20,107 nt of DNA from Bacteroidota bacterium (GCA_013286985.1 JABDEQ010000050.1:1-20107); one strand, 5' to 3'. Shown: positions 1 through 7,415, counted from the stretch's first letter. Numbers and translations are program-made. The notes: a model not told the origin generated them from the letters alone.

Positions 1-1
1 A

Positions 2-136
2 ACGGACGAAACAGAAGAAAAAAATAATGAGGGTGGTAAACCGGCTGCCGAATCAGCCTCAAAATCAGTTGATTTTGAAATAACCAATCCTGATGATATA
101 GATATAGATGATGACGGGCAACTAGGATTGTTTTAG
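2..136 (+). CDS. C-terminal tail of an unidentified protein (possibly topoisomerase IV subunit A), 5' end outside window
   Basis: An open frame enters from the left edge and stops at TAG 134-136, giving 44 residues. The first half is polar and low-complexity (Glu, Asn, Lys, Ala, Ser). It is followed by the acidic stretch FEITNPDDIDIDDDG and the final residues QLGLF. Disordered acidic tails ending in a short hydrophobic motif are common at the end of large Bacteroidota proteins. From memory, this ending resembles Bacteroidota topoisomerase IV subunit A (ParC), which would be notable because parE lies at the other end of the window. That naming is weak because only the tail is visible. It converges with the minus-strand genes that end at 401, with a strong hairpin at 302-352 between them. 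Confidence 0.6.
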   Translation, partial: TDETEEKNNEGGKPAAESASKSVDFEITNPDDIDIDDDGQLGLF

Positions 137-301
137 AGCAGGGGGCATTGAAGCGCAATAAATGTTAATTTTTTGTAATGTTTATTTTAACTTTACAATA
201 TTAACTGTATTATTGACGTTTCCTTTTTTATGATTTCGATAATCCTGATTTTTTTACTAACCAGTTTTTTGGTTACTTTAATAAGTGTAAAGCTATTACC
301 A

Positions 302-352
302 AAAGAATAATTCATTCCGTCCGGGTAGAAAAGACGAAATGAATTATTCTTT
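302..352. terminator. Long-stem bidirectional terminator between convergent genes
   Basis: A perfect 15-bp inverted repeat (302-316 with 338-352) continues after one mismatch into four more pairs (318-321 with 333-336), leaving an 11-nt loop. On the minus strand the stem is followed by TTTT. It lies between the + gene ending at 136 and the minus gene ending at 401. A smaller hairpin (258-263 with 270-275, TAACCA/TGGTTA) sits upstream. The rest of 137-400 shows no gene. Confidence 0.65.
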
Positions 353-400
353 CATAATATACCTTAATGATATAAGCTAAAAGGCATCTTGCTTGATAAA

Positions 401-868
401 TTATTTTTCGGCCGGGGCTGCTTGCGTCATCTCTCTGATAGATACCCAGCCATAAGGGCTATCCTTATAACGAACATAAATTACCATTGACCGGCCATGC
501 ACGTAAGTTGGCTCGTCTCCATTTTTCGGGATTACCTTAATAGTGAAAATTACAGATTGAAATGCAGTTGACCCGTTAAATGCAGTACTTTCAATATGAT
601 TTTCTACAAACTCCAGTTTTGAAACCTTAAACATTTCTGTTAATCCTTTTGTTAAACCGGCACGACCAATAACTACATTATCACCACCGAAATATTTTAT
701 GACACCAGGATGATGCAGGGCCACTATAGCATCAACATCGCCGCGGCCAAATGCATCGCGGATAGCATGGGTTGTGTGTTCGAGCGCGATACTGTCTTGT
801 ACAGCCGTTTGCGCACTGCTTTTTCCGGCCAGAAACAGTATCAGAATTAAGGCTGTTATATATTTCAT
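401..868 (-). CDS. Secreted SnoaL-like / DUF4440-type protein (NTF2-like fold)
   Basis: The protein has 155 residues. Residues 1-20 form a signal peptide (MKYITALILILFLAGKSSAQ) with likely cleavage before or at the Gln, so the product is exported to the periplasm. The rest matches the SnoaL-like/DUF4440 pattern of the NTF2 fold: an initial helix (IRDAFGRGDVDAIVALHHPG), then GGDNVVIGRAGLTKGLTEMF, then alternating beta strands ending in GWVSIREMTQ. Such proteins form small cone-shaped domains that can bind or convert small molecules. No catalytic residues can be assigned here, so the substrate is unknown. It starts 44 nt after the stop of the membrane protein gene at 913-1857 and may share its promoter. 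Confidence 0.75.
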   Translation of the reverse strand: MKYITALILILFLAGKSSAQTAVQDSIALEHTTHAIRDAFGRGDVDAIVALHHPGVIKYFGGDNVVIGRAGLTKGLTEMFKVSKLEFVENHIESTAFNGSTAFQSVIFTIKVIPKNGDEPTYVHGRSMVIYVRYKDSPYGWVSIREMTQAAPAEK

Positions 869-912
869 CGGGATAGATTTTATGCAGACGGTGTTAATTT
901 ATTTTTTTTAGT

Positions 913-1857
913 TTATTCCTCATCGGGCTGATACCTTTCTTTTACATATTGCAGCAACGCGGTAACGTCATTTTTTGTCTTTCTGTTATCGCGTAGCAGT
1001 TCGTCGTTAACAACTCTTATGAGTACCATATCCACGCCTAATTGGATAATGTCTTCCTGCGATAAATTCCGCATCTCAGGTTTTTCGAGTTTGCCACCGC
1101 TAAAAGCTGCGCTCAGATTGGCTGCGGTAAAATGTTTCAGTAAAAACGGATCGACATAGCTTCTTTGATATTGAAGTGCAACATCCTGAGCGGTATGCAA
1201 CAACTCGGTATGCCTTTCATATGATGCTATGTAGCTTATTATTTTTGAACTTGAAAATTGCTTTAGGTGGAGTTCATTCTTAATAGCAAAAATAGCACCT
1301 GCTGATGGATGGAAAAGGGGAATACTATGCGAATTAGCAACAAGTCTTTGAATGTGACCTATATCCTCATTTTTTAAGGGCGGTTGCAAGAGGTTGATTA
1401 AAGTATCGGTGGTTTTTAAAATACCAGTTTCAAATTGATAGATCTCATTTAACTGAGTGGTATCCGTCTTAAGATCCTGAACAAGCTGCGAAGTAAGCTC
1501 CTTTACGTGTTGATGATTGGTAATGGCCTCTCTAACATTTTCGGCAATGAAGCCCATCATTACAGCAATAAATATCATTAAACCTTCCAGCAGGTATTCT
1601 TTCCAGGGCTTGGGACTATGGTCAAGTTGCGGGTGATGATGTACTTCCATTTCAATTTGGGCTGAAGGCGTTTGCGATGACTCCTCTATTTTTTCGGGGG
1701 TGGCTTTACTACTTTCGGATTCTTTTGTGCTGCTAACTTTAGGACGGGATCTTTTGGCTTTTGGTGCCTCCTTCCCGTCTGTTAGTTTAGTTTCGTCTGC
1801 AGCTTTTGGTGCTTTGTCCGATGTTTTTGTGGTGCGCTGCCGGTTGGTTTTCACCAT
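913..1857 (-). CDS. Single-pass membrane protein with histone-H1-like basic N-terminal tail
   Basis: The protein has 314 residues. Residues 1-68 are rich in Lys, Ser, Thr, Ala and Pro (KAPKAA, APKAKRSRPK), like a histone-H1 or bacterial nucleoid tail, and look disordered. A short His motif, EVHHHPQL, follows at 71-78. Then comes PKPWKEYLLEGLMIFIAVMM, whose hydrophobic part begins a single membrane helix at about 88-105, and then MGFIAENVRE and a largely helical C-terminal domain (110-314). The His motif plus WKEYLLEG-helix-GFIAEN block occurs, from memory, in uncharacterised Bacteroidota proteins. The long basic tail seems to be an addition. No function is assigned. The tail would lie on the cytoplasmic side if the helix is in N-in orientation, where it could touch nucleic acid; this is inference. 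It has a good promoter of its own directly upstream. Confidence 0.8.
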   Translation of the reverse strand: MVKTNRQRTTKTSDKAPKAADETKLTDGKEAPKAKRSRPKVSSTKESESSKATPEKIEESSQTPSAQIEMEVHHHPQLDHSPKPWKEYLLEGLMIFIAVMMGFIAENVREAITNHQHVKELTSQLVQDLKTDTTQLNEIYQFETGILKTTDTLINLLQPPLKNEDIGHIQRLVANSHSIPLFHPSAGAIFAIKNELHLKQFSSSKIISYIASYERHTELLHTAQDVALQYQRSYVDPFLLKHFTAANLSAAFSGGKLEKPEMRNLSQEDIIQLGVDMVLIRVVNDELLRDNRKTKNDVTALLQYVKERYQPDEE

Positions 1858-1862
1858 AAACT

Positions 1863-1894
1863 CAAAACTAAATATTTAAGTAAGCCCCTGCAAA
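1863..1894 (-). promoter_or_regulatory. Bacteroidota-type promoter (-33 TTTG, 20 nt, -7 TAGTTTTG)
   Basis: Read on the minus strand, TTTG (1894-1891) is followed after 20 nt by TAGTTTTG (1870-1863), a full match to TAnnTTTG. The box ends only 5 nt before the ATG at 1857. The transcript of the basic-tailed membrane protein would therefore have almost no 5' leader. Confidence 0.6.
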
Positions 1895-1925
1895 TTGTAT
1901 TTTCAAAATGGTGCTAAAATCATCA

Positions 1926-1956
1926 AACCCAATGGCTCATGTTAGCCAATTGGGTT
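1926..1956 (-). terminator. Hairpin downstream of rlmF
   Basis: AACCCAAT (1926-1933) pairs with ATTGGGTT (1949-1956), and GGCT (1934-1937) with AGCC (1944-1947), leaving one bulged base. It lies just after the rlmF stop on the minus strand. The following T-run is weak, so termination is only probable. Confidence 0.45.
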
Positions 1957-1960
1957 GTAC

Positions 1961-2938
1961 TCATTTTTTATGCCACCACATATCGGCCCATTCGGCCCGT
2001 TCCGCTTCGTTTAAAAATGTCCACGCAACTATGCGGCTTGTTTTTTGACCCTGCGACATGCCTATAGTTCTTATATCAACTGCGGCTACTTTTTTCAAAG
2101 CCTTGTAAACTCCCGGCAGGGTATCTTTCTTTGATACCAGCGTAGTAAACCATAAACATTGTTTGGCTACCAAAGCACTCTGCTCAATGGTCAATTTTAT
2201 AAAAGCAGCTTCGCCACCTGGATACCATAACTCCTTTTTTTGCCCACCAAAATTTTGAGTGGTTGCCTGGGCGCTGGTTTTTAATTTAGTCCACTTGTTA
2301 ACTGTTGCCAGCTGCGCCTCCAGCGCGGAGGTATGAAAGGGTGGATTGCAAATAGTAGCGTCAAAACCTTCGCCATTTAAAAGTATGCCCTTAAAAATAT
2401 TATGCTTATTGGTTTGCTGCCTTAGTAAAATATGATCTTTTAACTGCTTGTTGGCTGCAATGATATCCATTGCAGATCGTATGGCGATAGGGTCGATATC
2501 AGTTCCCACAAAATGCCAGTCGTACGTTGTGCTACCTATAATAGGATAAATACAATTAGCACCCATGCCAATATCAAGGATCTTTATTTTTTTGCCCGTA
2601 GGAATATTGCCATTATCGGTTTCGCTCAATAGATCAGCTACGTAGTGAATATAATCGGCCCGGCCGGGTATTGGCGGACAAAGATATCCTTCCGGAATAT
2701 CCCAATCGCTGATATTATAATATTGCTTCAGCAAACTTTTGTTCAACATTTTAACGGCTTCAGCATCGCTAAAATTGATAGATTCAATATTATATTGATT
2801 CGGTTTAACAAAAGGGCGAAGCTGAGGTGTACTTTTTATCAGTTGTTCAAAATCATACCCATTGCGATGCGCATTACGGGAATGCAGGTTCTCTTTTTCG
2901 GCGACTGGTTGTTTTGTTGGTGTGGACATAAGCAGCAT
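1961..2938 (-). CDS. rlmF: 23S rRNA (adenine(1618)-N(6))-methyltransferase
   Basis: This enzyme transfers a methyl group from S-adenosylmethionine to N6 of A1618 (E. coli numbering) in 23S rRNA. Visible features are the N-terminal block NAHRNGYDF (22-30), the SAM-binding loop LDIGMGANC (121-129) followed by IYPIIG, the acidic GTDID (145-149), and the catalytic NPPF of N6-adenine methyltransferases (198-201), followed by HTS as in RlmF. At 325 residues it has the usual length. The ATG at 2938 gives MLLMSTPTKQ and a second ATG at 2929 is equally possible; the conserved region begins well after both. It is divergent from the Pro-rich protein gene at 3189. The 250-bp gap between them has no gene, only a small palindrome at 2994-3009 (TAGTTG/CAACTA). 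Confidence 0.92.
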   Translation of the reverse strand: MLLMSTPTKQPVAEKENLHSRNAHRNGYDFEQLIKSTPQLRPFVKPNQYNIESINFSDAEAVKMLNKSLLKQYYNISDWDIPEGYLCPPIPGRADYIHYVADLLSETDNGNIPTGKKIKILDIGMGANCIYPIIGSTTYDWHFVGTDIDPIAIRSAMDIIAANKQLKDHILLRQQTNKHNIFKGILLNGEGFDATICNPPFHTSALEAQLATVNKWTKLKTSAQATTQNFGGQKKELWYPGGEAAFIKLTIEQSALVAKQCLWFTTLVSKKDTLPGVYKALKKVAAVDIRTIGMSQGQKTSRIVAWTFLNEAERAEWADMWWHKK

Positions 2939-3188
2939 ATGTACCCTAAAGAAGGAGCAGCTAAGTTACGAAAACGTAGTTGTTATATAATGCTAGTTGT
3001 TTGCAACTATAATTTATATGCAGTAATTATTTATTTATCTGCCCGATTTATTAATAATCTTAACGATATTTATAGTAAACAGTGCTGTATCAACAACACC
3101 GTATTACCACCCTCCCCAATTATTTACTGTTGATTTAGGCAATAAAATTTTGTTTAAAACACAACCACAATTCATTTAGCTAAAATTT

Positions 3189-4115
3189 ATGAAAAAGCCT
3201 TATCTAAAACTGCTTACGGTATGCTTATTTGCCGCCACTTTTATTTTGATTTTTGACCCTGTGTATGCTGGTTTTATACAGCAGGACAGGTCTGCCAGGC
3301 CAGCCCAGCGACCTCCGTCTAATAATCAGCGTCCACCTGCCAATAATCACAAACCACCGGCAAACAATCAGCGTCCACCATCAAATAATCATAAGCCGCC
3401 GGTAAGTAATCCCCGCCCGCCAGCTAATAATCATAGGCCGCCAGCAAATGGTCATAGGCCACCTAACAACGGGCACAAGCCGCCTGTAACACATCCGAGG
3501 CCGCCTGTTACGCATCCGCGACCACCGGTTACACATCCACGTCCGCCGGTAGTAGCGCACCCACGGCCACCTGTACACCATAGGCCACCTGCATACAGAC
3601 CTCCGGTTTACAGACCAGCACGCCCCGTATACATCAGGAGGAGACCGGTTTACACTTATCGATATCACCCTTATACACCGTACCGTTGGGGGCCGGCCTG
3701 GCACCCGGTAGGCTTTTTCGTTGCTGCATTGGCTACTACGGCTATAGTAATTGCTATAAACAATCAGCAGTATCATTATGCTAACGGGGTATATTATGCA
3801 CCTGCGTCGGGCGGCTATACGGTTGTGCCGGCACCTGTTGGCGCTACTATAACGATTTTACCATCAGGCTATAGCACTGTGCCTGTTTCAAATGTCACTT
3901 ACTATTATTATGGTGGCGATTATTATACTCAAAACAGCGGCAGCTATGTTGTGGTTGCCCCACCTGTTGGCGCAGTAGTAAATAATTTGCCCGATGGCGC
4001 GCAGGAAGCAACCATCAATGGTAATAAATACATGGTTTATAATAACACCTATTACCAGCCTGTTTTCGCAAACGGACAAAATGCGTATGAGGTTGTTGAT
4101 ATGGAAGAACAATAA
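3189..4115 (+). CDS. Secreted Pro/Asn-rich repeat protein with DUF6515-like Tyr-rich modules
   Basis: The protein has 308 residues. An N-terminal hydrophobic export segment (about 8-28) is followed by eleven consecutive seven-residue units of the form R/K-P-P-x-N-N-x (41-117), the last three reading RPPVTHP. Shorter RPP units then lead into a Tyr/Arg-rich basic stretch to about 166. A hydrophobic segment (FFVAALATTAIVIAI, about 176-190) precedes two related modules: YxxGxYY...YTVVPAPVGA and YYYYGGDYYT...YVVVAPPVGA, both ending near LPxG. The module pattern is that of DUF6515 proteins common in Bacteroidota. The function is unknown; the composition suggests an envelope or extracellular structural protein. 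It converges with the Old Yellow Enzyme operon. Confidence 0.82.
   Translation: MKKPYLKLLTVCLFAATFILIFDPVYAGFIQQDRSARPAQRPPSNNQRPPANNHKPPANNQRPPSNNHKPPVSNPRPPANNHRPPANGHRPPNNGHKPPVTHPRPPVTHPRPPVTHPRPPVVAHPRPPVHHRPPAYRPPVYRPARPVYIRRRPVYTYRYHPYTPYRWGPAWHPVGFFVAALATTAIVIAINNQQYHYANGVYYAPASGGYTVVPAPVGATITILPSGYSTVPVSNVTYYYYGGDYYTQNSGSYVVVAPPVGAVVNNLPDGAQEATINGNKYMVYNNTYYQPVFANGQNAYEVVDMEEQ
3309..3539 (+). repeat. Eleven 21-bp coding tandem units (R/K-P-P heptads)
   Basis: Eleven units of exactly 21 bp encode the heptad R/K-P-P-x-x-x-x. Wobble positions vary between units (CCACCG, CCGCCA, CCTCCG), so the array is kept by selection on the protein and is not a very recent slippage product. A slightly irregular RPP-rich continuation extends to about 3611. 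Confidence 0.85.
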
Positions 4116-4185
4116 ACGCCGCAATAGAGCGCTGAACGTAGCAATGATTTGGCGATCACTTTAATAATGATTGCCAATACAAAAA

Positions 4186-4216
4186 AATGGTCAAAGATGT
4201 TTAGTCTTTGACCATT
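4186..4216 (-). terminator. Intrinsic terminator of the OYE operon
   Basis: A perfect 12-bp stem (4186-4197 with 4205-4216) has a 7-nt loop and is followed on the minus strand by a run of T (complement of A 4181-4187). It ends the minus-strand operon. A second hairpin at 4149-4177 (10 pairs, one of them G-U) lies nearer the stop of the + strand gene but lacks a T-run. Confidence 0.75.
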
Positions 4217-4244
4217 GCTATTGATGGGGGTAACTCTTTAAATA

Positions 4245-5351
4245 TTATTCTAAAACAAGTTGAGCTAAAGCAGCTTTGCTGAACCCTTTTAATTCAGTGG
4301 TACGGTCCTCGTGAATTTTTTTCACCCAATTAGGATCTGCCAACAGTGGTCGGCCAACGGCAACCAGGTCAAATTCGTTATTGTCCAACCGGCGCAATAA
4401 TTCGTCCAAAGAGCTGGGTTCTGAACTTTCACCAGCAAAAGCTGCCAGAAATTCGCCGCTCAATCCCACTGAACCAACGGTAATGGTTGCTTTACCGGTA
4501 AGCTTTTTGGCCCAGCCGGCGAAGTTAAGCTCGGATCCTTCAAACTCCGGGTCCCAGAAACGGCGTTGCGAACAATGGAAAATATCAGCCCCCGCATCAG
4601 CCAGCGGATTTAACCATTCTTCCATTTCCTGGGGTGTTTTTGCCAATTTATTGTTGTAATCGGCTGGTTTCCATTGCGACAAACGGATAATAACTGCAAA
4701 GTCTTCGCCTACCTGTTTGCGAACTTCTTTAATTACTTCGGTAGCAAACCGGCTACGTTCGGCAAGGGTTTTGCCTCCATAATTATCTGTGCGTTCGTTA
4801 GTGCCATCCCAAAAAAACTGATCAATCAAATAACCATGTGCACCATGTATTTCAACACAATCAAAACCTAATCTTTTGGCGTCGGCAGCGGCACGGCCAA
4901 ATGCAGTAATTGTATCGGCAATGTCGGCGTCAGTCATAGTCTTACCATTGTTAAAGCTCGGTTTGTTCAAGCCGGATGGCCCTTCAAATGGTTCGGCGGG
5001 CAGCCAACCCGAGTGATGATTGTTCATAACGCCCATGTGCCATATTTGAGGTGCCATTGCTCCACCGGCAGCATGCACACCATTAATCACGTTTTGCCAG
5101 CCCGCTAGTGCCGGTTTTCCATAGAAATGAGGAATATTAGCATCGTTTGAAGATGAGACACGATTAATCACGGTACCTTCCGATAGTATCAATCCTACTT
5201 CGCCCTCGGCGCGTTTGCGGTAATAAGCAGCTACATCAGCAGTCGGAATTCCGTTTGGCGAAAATGACCGTGTCATGGGAGCCATAACAACGCGGTTCTT
5301 TATATTTAATGATTTGAGGCTAAACGGCCTGAATAAACTATCTGTATTCAT
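4245..5351 (-). CDS. Old Yellow Enzyme family NADH:flavin oxidoreductase (alkene reductase)
   Basis: An FMN-dependent reductase of the OYE family (TIM barrel), which typically reduces activated C=C bonds of enones or detoxifies nitro compounds using NAD(P)H. The 368-residue length is typical. Visible features are the N-terminal VVMAPMTRSF (21-30, with Thr27 in the flavin-tuning position), Gln102 in PQIWHMG, the substrate-binding pair His169/His172 in EIHGAHGYLIDQF, the family signature WDGTNERTDNYGG (181-193), the phosphate-binding region near VGSVG (292-296), and VGRPLLADPNW (332-342). It begins 14 nt after the stop of the ArsR-like gene, so the two form one operon. It is probably induced when the repressor is released by an electrophilic or oxidising compound (inference). 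The physiological substrate is unknown. Confidence 0.93.
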   Translation of the reverse strand: MNTDSLFRPFSLKSLNIKNRVVMAPMTRSFSPNGIPTADVAAYYRKRAEGEVGLILSEGTVINRVSSSNDANIPHFYGKPALAGWQNVINGVHAAGGAMAPQIWHMGVMNNHHSGWLPAEPFEGPSGLNKPSFNNGKTMTDADIADTITAFGRAAADAKRLGFDCVEIHGAHGYLIDQFFWDGTNERTDNYGGKTLAERSRFATEVIKEVRKQVGEDFAVIIRLSQWKPADYNNKLAKTPQEMEEWLNPLADAGADIFHCSQRRFWDPEFEGSELNFAGWAKKLTGKATITVGSVGLSGEFLAAFAGESSEPSSLDELLRRLDNNEFDLVAVGRPLLADPNWVKKIHEDRTTELKGFSKAALAQLVLE

Positions 5352-5365
5352 ATGTTTTTGTTATT

Positions 5366-5659
5366 TTATATTTCTGATTGGATGATTTGACCTAGTGCCG
5401 CAAACGTTTCTTCATTTCGTTTATAATAGGTCCATTGCCCCTTACGGGTTGAAATAACCAGGCCGGCACGTTGCAAACTGCTCAAATATTCGGATACGGT
5501 TGACTGAGTGAGCCCCGTTTTAAGCTGTATCTGGCCAACGCAAACGCCATAGCCATATACCTCTTGTTCGGGAAAGCTTTCCTCCGGGTTTTTGAGCCAA
5601 GCTAATATCTGAAGCCGGGTTTTGTTAGACAAAGCCTTAAAAATCTCAACATTATCCAT
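5366..5659 (-). CDS. ArsR/SmtB-like winged-helix repressor
   Basis: A 97-residue cytoplasmic regulator. The N-terminal helices (MDNVEIFKALSNKTRLQILA) carry the ArsR-family ALSNxTRLxIL motif. The DNA-binding helix-turn-helix lies at about 41-68 (LTQSTVSEYLSSLQRAGLV), and the wing follows (STRKGQWTYYKRNEE). There is one Cys (residue 40, in GVCVGQI), with no second Cys or His cluster for metal, so sensing may be by thiol chemistry or a small ligand; this is inference. An upstream in-frame ATG at 5695 would add 12 residues but lies within the -33 element and precedes the operator and -7 box, so the start at 5659 is preferred. It is followed by the OYE gene after 14 nt and is very likely autoregulated. 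Confidence 0.85.
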   Translation of the reverse strand: MDNVEIFKALSNKTRLQILAWLKNPEESFPEQEVYGYGVCVGQIQLKTGLTQSTVSEYLSSLQRAGLVISTRKGQWTYYKRNEETFAALGQIIQSEI

Positions 5660-5663
5660 AAAG

Positions 5664-5696
5664 CAAAGATATATCGGTTTTTTCCGATATGCCAAT
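5664..5696 (-). promoter_or_regulatory. Promoter of the ArsR-OYE operon (-33 ATTG, 21 nt, -7 TATCTTTG)
   Basis: On the minus strand, ATTG (5696-5693) is followed after 21 nt by TATCTTTG (5671-5664), a full match to TAnnTTTG. The box ends 4 nt before the ATG at 5659, which predicts a leaderless or nearly leaderless mRNA. Confidence 0.6.
5671..5690. promoter_or_regulatory. Predicted operator: ATATCGG-N6-CCGATAT
   Basis: A perfect 7-bp inverted repeat with a 6-bp T/A spacer lies between the -33 and -7 elements of the ArsR-OYE promoter. Its size and symmetry fit a dimeric ArsR-type winged helix, and its position would block RNA polymerase. Confidence 0.65.
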
Positions 5697-5823
5697 TAAT
5701 AGCAAGGAGATGACATTGATTTGATAAAAGCAGGTAGCACAATTTTTTCTATACAGAGCGCTTTAAGGTTGCTGGTTAATGCCGGGCAATGTATTTAACA
5801 GTGGCCTTTTTATTTAATAATCC

Positions 5824-5939
5824 AAAAGAGGCTGTCTCATAAGTATGAAAACAGCCTCCTTTTCTTTGATTTATTCGAATAAGTGGTTCGTATAGACGGT
5901 TCTCAGAGCCTCCATCTTACATATGAGACAGCCTCTTTT
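5824..5939. mobile_element. MITE-like element, 116 bp, 18-bp perfect terminal inverted repeats
   Basis: The ends 5824-5841 and 5922-5939 are perfect inverted repeats (AAAAGAGGCTGTCTCATA and its complement). The 80 bp between them carry no ORF but hold a central 12-bp palindrome (TTATTCGAATAA, 5871-5882) and subterminal copies of GGAGGCT or AGCCTCC. From memory, GAGGCTGTCTCA-type ends resemble terminal repeats of Bacteroidota insertion sequences, so this is probably a non-autonomous derivative. It lies just downstream of the minus-strand gene ending at 5961 and could act as its terminator. No clear target-site duplication is visible beyond the symmetric A4/T4. The remainder of 5697-5960 shows nothing else. 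Confidence 0.6.
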
Positions 5940-5960
5940 CCCTTTATATGAATTTGATTA

Positions 5961-7415
5961 TTAAAGCGTGTTTTGCTGAAGTTTAATATCTTCTTCTTTA
6001 GTGCCCCATAAAATTTTAAGATCGCCATAAGGCAAAATAAAGCTGTTTTTAAACCACATGGTAGAATTACTTAGCCCCACATCAGCACCATCGAGGTCTT
6101 TTTTTGACAACCAGTCTAACTTTTCCCATTGGCCGCTTTGAAGATTAAGTACGCCATAAACAGCTTTTAATTTTGTAGCCCCGGTTTTATCATTACATAT
6201 AACATATAACTTTCCATCATTATAATGGTATTCGGTTGGTAATGTTGTTACAGGCACATAGTAGACCACTGGTAAAAACTGTTGCGCTTTTAGGTTGATA
6301 TTAGTATCATAAATATTTAGTAGAAATGAAGTTTCGTTCTTCCATGGGGCTTCATTTGGGGATTGAATAGATATCAGGGCAGATAGCGAAACTACTAATT
6401 TATCGCCTGCTTCTGTAACAGACCTAATATCCAATCCTTTTTTCTCAAATGTTGGGGCATCCATCTTTTTGTTTACAGGTACAAACGCTTTCCGCAAGCT
6501 TTTTAAATGGTCGCTGGTAAATACCTCTTCGGTAAAGTTGGTTTTGCCGGTAGCAAAGTCAAATTTACCGATAGAAAGCTCTGTTTTGCTATCCTGATTG
6601 TCGAAGATCGCTGCACAATACATGGTGCTGGCGTTAGTAGTGGATGAAATGAAGTAGAGCGAATGGAAAGGATCATAGTTTTTGTCGGCTTCATAAGGTA
6701 CATCAGCTTTTATATTGGCAATAGCAGTATTGCTGCCGGTGCCGTATTTAACAATTTCCAAATGATTTTGATTGAGCCATGATACTATGAAATTGCCATT
6801 TATATCGGTGGTTATATTTTCCAGTGTGCCCTCGTGCAAATCAATCTTATATTGTTTAGCGTTCAACTGGTCGTCATATTCCATAACGGTTATATCCCTG
6901 GTTTCATTCATTGATTTATATGGGTTTGAAAACACGGTAGCTATGTGAAGTGTATTCTTGAACCCGGTTTCTCTCAATGATATTTTTAGGTACTTACCCT
7001 CACCGGTGAATATATGTTTTTCAATCAAATAGTCTTTTTTTATTTCAAATAGTTTTTTTTCGAGCAACACTTTCCCGGTTTTAGGATCCAGGATAAATGC
7101 GTTAGTAACCGCTACATCTTTTGCTTCATCATCAGTTGTAATAGCAACTATTTTGTCTTTAAATTTTTCTATTGTAACGCCAGAGCCGGTTAATGGCGTT
7201 GTCCATAAAGTTTCCATGTGATCGTTTACTGCCATCACGTCTGCATTCTTTTTCCCAGCCTGTACAGCTATAATGTTTACCTGGTCATTTAAAATCAAGA
7301 CTCCAGGAACTGCGCTGGCATCCTTGTAAAATTTTTTTGAAACAGGTGCATCGTTTTGTGCAAATGCCGTAAACGGGGTTAATAGTGTTAAGTAAATTAG
7401 GGTTTTTTTTATCAT
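5961..7415 (-). CDS. Secreted protein of unknown function, beta-propeller-like
   Basis: The protein has 484 residues. Residues 1-20 (MIKKTLIYLTLLTPFTAFAQ) form a clear signal peptide, so it is exported. I do not recognise a named family. The body is rich in short beta-strand segments with recurring patterns such as FILDPKTGKVLLEKKLF, NITTDINGNFIVSWLNQNHL, IGKFDFATGKTNF and VYGVLNLQSGQWEKL. These resemble the blades of PQQ-like or kelch-like propellers, where each strand set reports a stored value. No catalytic residues, heme motif or lipobox are seen. Its mRNA probably ends in or before the MITE-like element. It is divergently oriented to the SDR gene at 7636. Confidence 0.75.
   Translation of the reverse strand: MIKKTLIYLTLLTPFTAFAQNDAPVSKKFYKDASAVPGVLILNDQVNIIAVQAGKKNADVMAVNDHMETLWTTPLTGSGVTIEKFKDKIVAITTDDEAKDVAVTNAFILDPKTGKVLLEKKLFEIKKDYLIEKHIFTGEGKYLKISLRETGFKNTLHIATVFSNPYKSMNETRDITVMEYDDQLNAKQYKIDLHEGTLENITTDINGNFIVSWLNQNHLEIVKYGTGSNTAIANIKADVPYEADKNYDPFHSLYFISSTTNASTMYCAAIFDNQDSKTELSIGKFDFATGKTNFTEEVFTSDHLKSLRKAFVPVNKKMDAPTFEKKGLDIRSVTEAGDKLVVSLSALISIQSPNEAPWKNETSFLLNIYDTNINLKAQQFLPVVYYVPVTTLPTEYHYNDGKLYVICNDKTGATKLKAVYGVLNLQSGQWEKLDWLSKKDLDGADVGLSNSTMWFKNSFILPYGDLKILWGTKEEDIKLQQNTL

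Noticed and set aside
2645..3133. Open frame of 162 codons on the + strand opposite rlmF
   Set aside because: Most of it is antisense to the well-supported rlmF gene, and it has no recognisable motif.
3309..3539. CRISPR-like array
   Set aside because: Units are 21 bp, directly adjacent and in frame within a Pro-rich protein; there are no spacers and no cas genes.
3381..3776. Arg/Trp-rich frame on the minus strand opposite the Pro-rich repeat
   Set aside because: Its periodicity mirrors the 21-bp repeats of the + strand gene; it is a shadow of that repeat.
5660..5695. Longer N-terminus for the ArsR-like repressor (ATG at 5695)
   Set aside because: The extension covers the -33 element, operator and -7 box, and its residues do not match the family.
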